Source of the DNA: CANJDH01 sp964443245
GTDB taxonomy: Bacteria; Pseudomonadota; Gammaproteobacteria; Burkholderiales; JAEUOS01
DNA length: 32,590 nt
NCBI GenBank assembly: GCA_964443245.1
Contig: CAYUEG010000029.1
Coordinates: forward strand, 1-32,590
Reading direction: 5' to 3'
The notes below the pieces were generated by a model. It did no database searches. It was not told where the DNA came from and was given only the letters and a program-made list of their open reading frames with translations. The position numbers and the translations under genes are program-made. Of this stretch, positions 8,467 to 15,455 are shown piece after piece (the stretch's first letter is position 1; each line of letters starts with the position of its first letter).

Positions 8467-8562
8467 ATGAAGAATTTTGCACAAGACACCCTCACCATCG
8501 GTATCGCCGGCACCGGTGCCCATGCCACGATGGCGCCCGCATATCGGAGGACCTTCGAATGA
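8467..8562 (+). pseudogene. Mini-ORF duplicating the 5' end of the 3-hydroxyacyl-CoA dehydrogenase gene
   Basis: This 31-codon frame begins MKNFAQDTLTIGIAGTGA, nearly the same as the real dehydrogenase start MKDFSRDTLTIGIAGTGA 92 bases downstream. A 32-base block of the two copies is identical, including silent positions. The copies diverge after the first part of the Rossmann GxGxxG motif, where this copy seems to have gained one C and shifted frame. It ends at a TGA that overlaps the ATG of the full gene (ATGA), and the full gene's strong GGAGGA lies within it. It is most simply a decayed partial tandem duplication. It could act as a coupled leader if translated, but its own ribosome-binding site is weak. 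Confidence 0.55.
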
Positions 8563-10091
8563 AGGACTTTTCGCGCGACACCCTCACCATCGGTATCGCC
8601 GGCACCGGCGCCATGGGCCGTGGCATCGTTCAGGTGATGGCGCAAGCCGGTTGCAACGTGCTGCTGTATGACGCCATGGAAGGCGCCGCCGAGAAGGCGC
8701 GCCAGTACGTGGCGGGCATGCTCGGCAAGCTGGCCGAGAAAGGCAAGCTCACGGCCGATGCGGCTTCCACGATGACAGGCAGGATGCAGGTAGTAGGCGA
8801 TATTGCGGCCTTCAAGCCTTGCGACCTGGTGATCGAGGTGATCATCGAGAACCTGGCGATCAAGAAGGAGTTTTTCGCCAAACTGGAGGCCGCCGTCAGC
8901 GATGAGTGCGTGCTGGTGACCAACACGTCTTCCCTCTCGGTAACCGCGATTGCCGCTGCCTGCAGGAAGCCCGAACGGGTGGCCGGTTACCACTTTTTCA
9001 ATCCGGTACCGTTGATGCGCGTGGTCGAGGTCATTGCCGGTGCCCGCACCGCCCCCGGCATTTGCGACGCCCTCACGGCACTGACCAAACGCTATGGCCA
9101 CACCGCAGTGACGGCGGCGGACACGCCCGGCTTCATCGTCAACCATGCGGGGCGCGGCTACGGCACCGAGGCCCTGAAGATCCTGCAGGAAGGCGTGACC
9201 GAGTTCCATGTGCTGGACCGCATCATGACCGACGCTGCCGGCTTCCGGCTCGGGCCCTGCGAGCTGATGGACCTCACCGGTATCGATGTCTCGCACCCGG
9301 TGATGGAATCGATCTACCACCAGTATTACGAGGAGCCACGCTACCGCCCCTCGGTGATCGGCCAGCAGCGCAAGGACGCCGGCCTGTTCGGCCGCAAGAG
9401 CGGCCAGGGCTTTTACCGCCATCCGGAGGGCAAACAGGAAGTGTTCCCTGACGCGCCGATCCCGGCAGCGCGCCCGGATTCCGTGTGGCTCAGCCGCGCC
9501 GGCGCCGCCACCAACCCGGAGGGGCACGCTGCGGCACTGGACCTGATCGGCAGGTTGGGCGTGCGCGTCGAAAGCGGCGCCACGCCTTCTTCCACGGCGT
9601 TGATCGTGGTCACGCCACTGGGCACCGACGCCACCAACTCCGCGCTCGACGAAGGCCTGGATCCGGCCCGCACGGTGGCCCTCGATACCCTGCTACCGTT
9701 GATCAAGCGCCGCACGGTGATGGTGACCCCGGTGACGCGGCCGGAGGTACGCGCCGCTGCCCACGGCCTGTTCGGCGCCGATGGCGTGCCGGTCGCGCTG
9801 ATCCGCGACAGCGCCGGGTTCGTGGCCCAGCGCATCCTTGCCGCCATCGTCAATGTCGGCTGCGACATCGTCCAGCAGCGCGTCTGCTCGCCGGCAGACC
9901 TCGACCTGGCGGTCACGCTCGGCCTTTCCTATCCACACGGGCCGCTGGCCTTCGGCGATGTGCTGGGCCCGAAGCGCATCCTCGCCATCCTGCAGAACAT
10001 CCAGGCCACCACGGGTGACCCGCGCTACCGCCCCTCGCCGTGGCTCACGCGGCGTGCGCGCCTGGGCGTTTCGCTCCTGACTCCTGAGTAA
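8559..10091 (+). CDS. 3-hydroxyacyl-CoA dehydrogenase (PaaH/PaaC-like, two-domain)
   Basis: It oxidises (S)-3-hydroxyacyl-CoA to 3-oxoacyl-CoA with NAD+. The 510-residue protein has an N-terminal Rossmann domain with GIAGTGAMGRGIVQ (about residues 12-25) and NTSSLSVTAIA. The catalytic segment HFFNPVPLMRVVEVI follows, then the dimerisation domain opening with DTPGFIVNHAGRGYGTEAL. A second, degenerate dehydrogenase-like C-terminal half (IRDSAGFVAQRILAAIVN, YPHGPLAFGDVLG) matches the longer architecture of the PaaH group (around 500 residues) rather than the ~280-residue single-domain enzymes. GGAGGA seven bases before the ATG is a strong start signal. It opens the plus-strand cluster, with the thiolase 89 bases downstream. 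Adipyl/phenylacetate-type or general beta-oxidation substrates cannot be distinguished. Confidence 0.93.
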   Translation: MKDFSRDTLTIGIAGTGAMGRGIVQVMAQAGCNVLLYDAMEGAAEKARQYVAGMLGKLAEKGKLTADAASTMTGRMQVVGDIAAFKPCDLVIEVIIENLAIKKEFFAKLEAAVSDECVLVTNTSSLSVTAIAAACRKPERVAGYHFFNPVPLMRVVEVIAGARTAPGICDALTALTKRYGHTAVTAADTPGFIVNHAGRGYGTEALKILQEGVTEFHVLDRIMTDAAGFRLGPCELMDLTGIDVSHPVMESIYHQYYEEPRYRPSVIGQQRKDAGLFGRKSGQGFYRHPEGKQEVFPDAPIPAARPDSVWLSRAGAATNPEGHAAALDLIGRLGVRVESGATPSSTALIVVTPLGTDATNSALDEGLDPARTVALDTLLPLIKRRTVMVTPVTRPEVRAAAHGLFGADGVPVALIRDSAGFVAQRILAAIVNVGCDIVQQRVCSPADLDLAVTLGLSYPHGPLAFGDVLGPKRILAILQNIQATTGDPRYRPSPWLTRRARLGVSLLTPE

Positions 10092-10108
10092 AATCGAACG
10101 TTTCAAGA

Positions 10109-10129
10109 GGTCAACCGCCTGCGTTGACC
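10109..10129. promoter_or_regulatory. Perfect inverted repeat upstream of the thiolase gene
   Basis: GGTCAAC and GTTGACC are perfect 7-base arms around a 7-base spacer. The element sits in the 89-base gap before the thiolase, 52-72 bases upstream of its ATG. There is no following T-run, so an operator for a dimeric regulator is more likely than a terminator. The regulator is unknown. Confidence 0.4.
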
Positions 10130-10180
10130 GTCCCCCGCAGCAACCACCCGCAACAACCTTTTTTGTGAGAGAGACACGCC

Positions 10181-11383
10181 ATGCTTGACGCCTACATCTA
10201 CAACGGCCTGCGCACCCCCTTTGGCCGCCACGCCGGCAAACTCGCCACGGTACGCCCGGATGACCTGGTCGGAGGCGTGATGAACGCCGTGATCGCCGCC
10301 TCGCCATTCAAGGCCGAGCAGATCGAAGACGTGATTCTGGGTTGCGTCAACCAGGCCGGTGAAGATTCGCGCAATGTGGCGCGCAATGCCCTCCTCGCTG
10401 CCGGCTTGCCGCACACGGTGGGCGGACAAACTGTCAACCGGCTGTGCGCCTCGGGCCTGGCCGCGGTGATCGAATCGGCACGCGCCGTCACCTGCAAGGA
10501 AGGCGAGTTGTACCTCGCCGGGGGTGTCGAATCGATGAGCCGCGCGCCCTTCGTGATGCTCAAGTCCGAATCGCCGTTTGCTCGCGAATTCAAGATGGCC
10601 GACACCACCATCGGTGCGCGCTTTCCCAACCCGAAGCTGGTCAAGCAGTACGGCAACGACTCGATGCCGGAGACCGGTGACAACGTCGCCAAGGACTTCG
10701 GCATCACGCGCGAGCAGGCCGACGAATTCGCCTTCGCCTCGCAGGCCAAGTTTGCCAAGGCGCAGAAAGACGGCTTCATGGCCGGCGAAATTGCCCCGGT
10801 GACGATCCCTGCCAAATCGAAGAAGGATGAGCCGACCCAGGTGGGCGTGGACGAGCATCCGCGTGAAACCACGATGGAAATTCTCGGCAAACTCAAATCC
10901 CTGTTCGAAGGCGGTGTGGTTACGGCCGGTAATGCATCGGGCATCAACGATGGCGCGGCGGCGCTGTTCGTCGGCAGCAAGGCCGCCGGTGACAAGGCCG
11001 GTGCCAAGCCGGTTGCGCGCATTCTTTCGGCCGCGTCTGCCGCTGTGCAGCCGCGCATCATGGGCGTGGGCCCGGCCTACGCGATTCCGAAGGCGCTGGA
11101 ACGTGCCGGCCTGACGCTGAAAGACATGGACATCATCGAGATCAACGAGGCGTTTGCCTCGCAGGTGTTGGGCTGCCTGCATCTGATGAAGGTCGATTTC
11201 AAGGACGCGCGCGTCAACCCGAACGGCGGCGCGATTGCCGTTGGCCACCCGCTCGGTGCCTCCGGCGCGCGCATCACCATTTCGGCTGCGCGCCAGTTGC
11301 AGCGTTCCGGTGGCAAGTATGCCGTCGTGAGCCTGTGCATCGGTGTCGGCCAGGGTCTGGCGATGGTGATCGAACGCGTCTGA
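10181..11383 (+). CDS. Acetyl-CoA C-acyltransferase (thiolase, PaaJ/PcaF-like)
   Basis: This thiolase cleaves 3-oxoacyl-CoA with CoA to acetyl-CoA and a shortened acyl-CoA. The 400-residue length is standard. Visible catalytic residues are the nucleophile Cys89 in NRLCASGL, His356 in GHPLGASGAR and Cys386 in CIGVGQG. The CIGVGQG form and the general sequence resemble 3-oxoadipyl-CoA thiolases (PaaJ/PcaF), but substrate range in this family is broad. The ATG is preceded by a GAGAGAGA purine stretch. The enoyl-CoA hydratase-like gene starts three bases after the stop, so the two are cotranscribed. With the upstream dehydrogenase it forms the last two steps of a beta-oxidation spiral. Confidence 0.95.
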   Translation: MLDAYIYNGLRTPFGRHAGKLATVRPDDLVGGVMNAVIAASPFKAEQIEDVILGCVNQAGEDSRNVARNALLAAGLPHTVGGQTVNRLCASGLAAVIESARAVTCKEGELYLAGGVESMSRAPFVMLKSESPFAREFKMADTTIGARFPNPKLVKQYGNDSMPETGDNVAKDFGITREQADEFAFASQAKFAKAQKDGFMAGEIAPVTIPAKSKKDEPTQVGVDEHPRETTMEILGKLKSLFEGGVVTAGNASGINDGAAALFVGSKAAGDKAGAKPVARILSAASAAVQPRIMGVGPAYAIPKALERAGLTLKDMDIIEINEAFASQVLGCLHLMKVDFKDARVNPNGGAIAVGHPLGASGARITISAARQLQRSGGKYAVVSLCIGVGQGLAMVIERV

Positions 11384-11386
11384 TCC

Positions 11387-12196
11387 ATGGACGCACCCAA
11401 CGCCAGCGCCGGCGCCACGCAGCTGCTGGAGACACGGGATGGCCCGGTGGTCATCCTCACCATCAGTAACCCGCCCATGCGCAACGCGCTCGGGCCGGAC
11501 GTCTATCGTGGCCTGGGCGCCATTACCGAGCGCGTCAAGACCGATCCCTCGATCCGCGCCATCATCCTCACCGGCGCGGATGGCGTATTCTGCGGCGGCG
11601 GCAACCTGAACCGGATTCGCGACAACCAATCCAAATCGCGCGAATTCCAGTCGCAGGGCATCGATATCCTGCATGATGCGGTACGGCAGATCCGGCGGTG
11701 CAACGTGCCATTCATTGCTGCCGTCGAGGGTGCCGCTGCCGGCGCCGGCTTCTCGATTGCCATGCAGTGCGACATGATCTTCGCTGCGGTGGATGCCAAA
11801 TTCACCATGGCGTATGTGAAAAGCGGCCTCACGCCCGATGGCGGCGGCTCGGCCATGCTGGGCCAGTTGCTGCCGCGCCAGCTGGCCTTCGAGCTGATGG
11901 CTTTTGGCGACGTGATCTCGGCCGAACGCCTGCACCAGCTGGGCGTGGTGTCGCGCTGCGTGCCCAGGGGCGAAGCGCTGAAAGCCGCTCTGGAAGCGGC
12001 GCACAGGCTGGCACAGGGTCCGCGCGGCGGGATCGGGCGAATCAAGCGTTTGTCCGAAAAAGCGGTGCCGGCTCAGGATGCCCAGCTCGATCTGGAGCGC
12101 GACCTCTTCGTCGAATCGCTGCACAGCAGCGAGGCGAAGGAAGGCGTGGCCGCATTTCTGGCCAAGCGCAAGCCGGATTTTTCGGGCTGCGCATGA
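11387..12196 (+). CDS. Enoyl-CoA hydratase/isomerase family protein, PaaG-like isomerase type
   Basis: This 269-residue crotonase-fold protein has the oxyanion-hole segment GADGVFCGGGNLNRI and the second one AVEGAAAGAGFSIAMQCD. Aligned by eye with the classical hydratase, the first catalytic Glu is Ser123 and the second is Tyr143. The FTMAYVKSGLTPDGGG loop carries an Asp (Asp151), as in the PaaG-type FVMAFSKLGLIPD loop. Hydratase activity is therefore doubtful, and double-bond isomerisation is more likely (for example 3-enoyl to 2-enoyl-CoA, or a ring-opening isomerisation as in PaaG). It starts three bases after the thiolase stop, and its stop overlaps the histidine phosphatase start (ATGA). 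Function beyond an isomerase-like role is inferred. Confidence 0.88.
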   Translation: MDAPNASAGATQLLETRDGPVVILTISNPPMRNALGPDVYRGLGAITERVKTDPSIRAIILTGADGVFCGGGNLNRIRDNQSKSREFQSQGIDILHDAVRQIRRCNVPFIAAVEGAAAGAGFSIAMQCDMIFAAVDAKFTMAYVKSGLTPDGGGSAMLGQLLPRQLAFELMAFGDVISAERLHQLGVVSRCVPRGEALKAALEAAHRLAQGPRGGIGRIKRLSEKAVPAQDAQLDLERDLFVESLHSSEAKEGVAAFLAKRKPDFSGCA

Positions 12197-12939
12197 GCGA
12201 CATCCTGCGCGAACTGGCGGCACGTCCGTGGGGGCAGCGCCGCCGCATCACGCTGCTGCGGCACGGCGCCGTCAGTTACTACGATGCCCATGGCGAGCCG
12301 GTGCCTTCCACCGAAGACGTGCCGCTCAATGAACTGGGGCGCAGCCAGGCCAAGGCCGCCGGCCAGGCCCTGCGTGAGGTGAAGTTTGACCGCCTGATCG
12401 TCTCCGGTCTGCCACGCACGGTGGAGACGGCCGCGCGGGTGCTGGCAGAAAACCGCCACGGCACGCCGCCCACCGAAACCTGGCCCGAGCTGCGCGAAAT
12501 CAAGGGCGGCAAGCCGGACGACATTGCGCCCGAAGAGGCCGAGCGCGTGTTCACCCAGGTGTTCGGCAAGCCTTCCAATTTCGGCGAACGCTTTCTCGGT
12601 GGCGAGTTGCTCGGCGATTTCTCCGACCGCGTGCACGCCGCCTTTGCCCGCATCCTGGCTGACCCAACCTGGCAGGAGTTGCTGATGGTGCTGCATGGCG
12701 GCACCAATCGCGCGATTCTTTCGTACTGCATCACCGCTGGACAGCGCCAGTTTCTCGGCGCCCTGCACCAAACCCCGGCATGCATTAACCTTGTTGATGT
12801 GGGTGACGTTGCCAAGGGCGATTTTGTCGTCCGTGCGATCAACATCGCGCCGCCGGACCTGATGCAGACAGGCACCCGCAAGACCACGCTGGAAGAGCTG
12901 TTCGAGAAGTATCTGGCCTACAAACTCAAAGATAAATGA
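12193..12939 (+). CDS. Histidine phosphatase superfamily protein
   Basis: This 248-residue protein belongs to the phosphoglycerate-mutase-like histidine phosphatases. It has the N-terminal LLRHGAV motif with the phospho-accepting His, SGLPRTVETA with the conserved Arg, a central Glu in WPELREIKGG, and the second catalytic His in MVLHGGTNRA. The substrate is not defined by these motifs; family members act on sugar phosphates, nucleotides, CoA-linked or protein phosphates. The ATG overlaps the stop of the isomerase gene (ATGA), so it is firmly part of the degradation operon and lies directly before the ACAD11-type kinase. This suggests it may hydrolyse a phosphorylated acyl intermediate or serve a salvage role. 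The inference is from position only. Confidence 0.88.
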   Translation: MSDILRELAARPWGQRRRITLLRHGAVSYYDAHGEPVPSTEDVPLNELGRSQAKAAGQALREVKFDRLIVSGLPRTVETAARVLAENRHGTPPTETWPELREIKGGKPDDIAPEEAERVFTQVFGKPSNFGERFLGGELLGDFSDRVHAAFARILADPTWQELLMVLHGGTNRAILSYCITAGQRQFLGALHQTPACINLVDVGDVAKGDFVVRAINIAPPDLMQTGTRKTTLEELFEKYLAYKLKDK

Positions 12940-12947
12940 TGGGGCAA

Positions 12948-12970
12948 TAAGTGGGGTCAGACCCCATTTA
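12948..12970. repeat. Palindrome TGGGGTCAGACCCCA with extended dyad
   Basis: The core TGGGGTC-A-GACCCCA at 12952-12966 has perfect 7-base arms. Pairing extends to 12948-12970 with one G:T step. It lies in the 53-base gap between the phosphatase and kinase genes. I recall similar GGGGTCAGACCCC motifs recurring between genes in many bacterial genomes, so it may be a dispersed repeat. A hairpin acting as a weak terminator or mRNA-processing site is also possible. Confidence 0.45.
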
Positions 12971-12992
12971 ACGATCCGTCACGAGACAAGCC

Positions 12993-14084
12993 ATGTTTGA
13001 AGAATTCATTGGCACCAAGCCGGTGTCAGACAAGCAGAAGTTCGATCTGGGTGCGCTGGCCGCCTACCTCAAGGCCCATGTGGCGGGGTATCCGGGCAAG
13101 AGCACGGACGATCTTTCGATCGAGCAGTTCAAGGGCGGCCAGTCCAACCCGACCTTCAAGCTCACGGTGCGCGATGGCAGCGGCCACGTGAACTACGTGA
13201 TGCGCGCCAAGCCGGGCCCGGTGGCCAAGCTGCTGCCTTCGGCCCACGCCATCGAACGCGAGTATCGGGTCCAGGATGCCCTGGGCAAGAGCGGCTTTCC
13301 GGCTGCGCGCATGTATGCGCTGTGCGACGACGAATCGGTCATCGGCCGCGCCTTCTACATCATGGAAATGCTCAACGGGCGGGTGTTGTGGGATCAATCC
13401 CTGCCCGGCATGACGCCAGACCAGCGCGCCGCGATCTACGGTGCCATGAACCAGGTGATCGCGCGCCTGCACACCACCGACTACCAGGCCATTGGCCTGG
13501 AAACCTACGGCAAGCCGGGCAACTATTTCGGGCGCCAGATCGAGCGCTGGACCAAGCAATACCGGCTCTCGGAAACCGAAAAGATCCCGGCGATGGACAA
13601 CCTGATCGAGTGGTTGCCCCGGAACATTCCCGCCGGCGAGGAAACCACCATCGTGCACGGCGACTACCGGCTCGACAACATGATTTTCCACCCGACCGAG
13701 GCACGCGTGCTCGGTGTGCTCGATTGGGAGCTTTCCACTCTGGGCCACCCGATGGCCGATTTTTCCTACCACTGCATGAGCTGGCATATTGCGCCGGGGC
13801 AGTTTCGCGGCATTGCCGGGCTTGACCTGCCGGCGCTGGGCATTCCGACCGAAGCCGAGTACATCGCCTTGTACGAAAAGAACGCCGGCCGTAGCGTCAA
13901 CACCGCCGAATGGGGCTTTTACCTCGCCTACAACATGTTTCGCATGTGCGGCATCCTGCAGGGCATCATGAAGCGCTATGTCGACGGCACCGCCGCCAGC
14001 CAGCAAGCCCTCGAAGCGGGCTCGCGCGCCCGTCCGATGGCCGAAATGGGCTGGGCCGAAGTCGAAAAAATCCTCAAGCACTGA
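12993..14084 (+). CDS. ACAD10/ACAD11-type phosphotransferase (putative 4-hydroxyacyl-CoA kinase)
   Basis: The 363-residue protein has the aminoglycoside-phosphotransferase/choline-kinase fold. The nucleotide-binding front includes FKGGQSNPTFKL and VMRAKPGPVAKLLPSAHAIE. The catalytic loop is VHGDYRLDN with Asp224, and the metal-binding segment is GVLDWELSTLGHP with Asp244. The wording of LLPSAHAIEREYRV, EWLPRNIPAGEETTIVHGDY and DWELSTLGHP follows closely, as I recall it, the kinase half of animal ACAD11. In mammals and in the LvaA enzyme of Pseudomonas putida this family phosphorylates the 4-hydroxyl of acyl-CoAs. The acyl-CoA dehydrogenase next to it corresponds to the other half of ACAD11. 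The ribosome-binding site is weak (GAGA), and a palindrome precedes the gene. The fold is certain; the substrate is inferred. Confidence 0.9.
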   Translation: MFEEFIGTKPVSDKQKFDLGALAAYLKAHVAGYPGKSTDDLSIEQFKGGQSNPTFKLTVRDGSGHVNYVMRAKPGPVAKLLPSAHAIEREYRVQDALGKSGFPAARMYALCDDESVIGRAFYIMEMLNGRVLWDQSLPGMTPDQRAAIYGAMNQVIARLHTTDYQAIGLETYGKPGNYFGRQIERWTKQYRLSETEKIPAMDNLIEWLPRNIPAGEETTIVHGDYRLDNMIFHPTEARVLGVLDWELSTLGHPMADFSYHCMSWHIAPGQFRGIAGLDLPALGIPTEAEYIALYEKNAGRSVNTAEWGFYLAYNMFRMCGILQGIMKRYVDGTAASQQALEAGSRARPMAEMGWAEVEKILKH

Positions 14085-14160
14085 ACACCCCACACAACAC
14101 CTGCGCGACCCCTTTTACCCTGCGGTGCTGTTGCCGCATTGATTCCCAAGGAGACACGAA

Positions 14161-15432
14161 ATGGATTTCGACTATTCCCCCCGCTGTGAGGAACTGCGCG
14201 CCAAGTTGCTCAAGTTCATGGATGACTACATCTACCCGAACGAGCACGCGCACCACGCCGAGGTGGAAGCCAACCGCGCCAAGGGCAACCCGTGGGTGCC
14301 GCTGAAACTGATCGATGAACTGAAGGTGAAGGCGCGCGAGCAGGGCCTGTGGAACCTGTTCCTGCCGCGTTCGCCACGTGCCCCGAACGGCGGCCTGTCC
14401 AACCTCGACTACGCCCCCCTGTGCGAAATCATGGGCCGGGTGTACTGGGCCTCGGAAGTGTTCAACTGCTCGGCACCGGACACCGGCAACATGGAAACCC
14501 TGGAGCGTTACGGCACCGAAGAGCACAAGCGCCAGTGGATGGACCCGCTGTTGCGCGGCGAGATCCGCTCCTGCTTCGCCATGACCGAGCCCGACGTGGC
14601 CTCGTCGGACGCCACCAACATCCAGAGCAGCATCACGCGCGAAGGCGACCACTACATCATCAACGGCCGCAAATGGTGGTCGTCCGGTGCACCGGACCCG
14701 CGCTGTGCGATCTTCATCTTCATGGGCAAGACCGACCCCGCTGCGCCGCGCCATTCGCAGCAATCGATGGTGCTGGTGCCGCGCGATACCCCGGGTGTCA
14801 CGATCGTGCGCCCGCTCACCGTCTTCGGATACGACGATGCGCCGCATGGCCACGCCGAGGTCACCTTCGAGAATGTCCGGGTACCGGTCAGCAACATTCT
14901 GCTGGGCGAAGGGCGCGGCTTCGAAATCGCCCAGGGTCGCCTGGGACCCGGGCGCATCCATCACTGCATGCGCTCCATCGGTGCCGCCGAGCGTGCGCTC
15001 GAATTCATGTGCCGCCGCGCTTCCTCGCGCGTGGCCTTCGGCAAGCGCGTGTCGGAGCAAACCGTCACGCAGGAACGGATCGCCGAAGCGCGCATCATGA
15101 TCGACTCCACCCGCCTCCTGGTCCTCAAGGCCGCGCACATGATGGATACCGTCGGCAACAAGGTGGCGCGCACCGAAATCGCCATGATCAAGGTGCTGGC
15201 GCCCAACATGGCCTGCAAGATCATCGACTGGGCCATGCAGGTGCACGGCGCCATGGGCGTCTCCGGCGATGTGCCGCTGGCCAACATGTATGCCCATCAA
15301 CGTACCCTGCGCTTTGCCGACGGCCCGGATGAGGTGCATCGCAACGCGATTGCCAAGCTGGAACTGGGCAAGCAGAGCGGCATTCCGGGTGCGGCCGACA
15401 AGGTCGAGATTCCGATCACCCGCGGCAGCTGA
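14161..15432 (+). CDS. ACAD11-type acyl-CoA dehydrogenase family protein
   Basis: This 423-residue flavoprotein has the acyl-CoA dehydrogenase layout: an N-terminal helical domain, the middle beta domain with CFAMTEPDVASSDATNIQ and INGRKWWSSGAPDP, and a C-terminal helical domain with GRGFEIAQGRLGPGRIHHCM. These phrases match the ACAD10/ACAD11 group closely from memory. At the place where most family members carry the catalytic Glu (xEGT), this protein reads FADGPDEVH, so the base would be Asp387. ACAD11-type enzymes eliminate phosphate from 4-phosphoacyl-CoA to yield an enoyl-CoA. The neighbouring kinase 76 bases upstream fits that role. An AAGGAGA ribosome-binding site precedes the ATG. The YfcG-like GST follows 23 bases later. 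The subgroup is well supported; the exact substrate chain length is unknown. Confidence 0.93.
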   Translation: MDFDYSPRCEELRAKLLKFMDDYIYPNEHAHHAEVEANRAKGNPWVPLKLIDELKVKAREQGLWNLFLPRSPRAPNGGLSNLDYAPLCEIMGRVYWASEVFNCSAPDTGNMETLERYGTEEHKRQWMDPLLRGEIRSCFAMTEPDVASSDATNIQSSITREGDHYIINGRKWWSSGAPDPRCAIFIFMGKTDPAAPRHSQQSMVLVPRDTPGVTIVRPLTVFGYDDAPHGHAEVTFENVRVPVSNILLGEGRGFEIAQGRLGPGRIHHCMRSIGAAERALEFMCRRASSRVAFGKRVSEQTVTQERIAEARIMIDSTRLLVLKAAHMMDTVGNKVARTEIAMIKVLAPNMACKIIDWAMQVHGAMGVSGDVPLANMYAHQRTLRFADGPDEVHRNAIAKLELGKQSGIPGAADKVEIPITRGS

Positions 15433-15455
15433 TTGCCGGGAAACGAGGAGCTTCG

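Noticed and set aside
10103..12223. A 706-codon minus-strand open frame opposite the thiolase and isomerase genes
   Set aside because: Its translation is His/Arg/Gln/Gly-rich with no domain pattern, and it lies antisense to two well-defined enzymes. Long antisense frames are expected with this GC-rich codon use.
13026..15339. Two long minus-strand frames opposite the kinase and dehydrogenase genes
   Set aside because: They lie antisense to strongly conserved coding sequence, are His/Gly/Arg-rich, and lack motifs.
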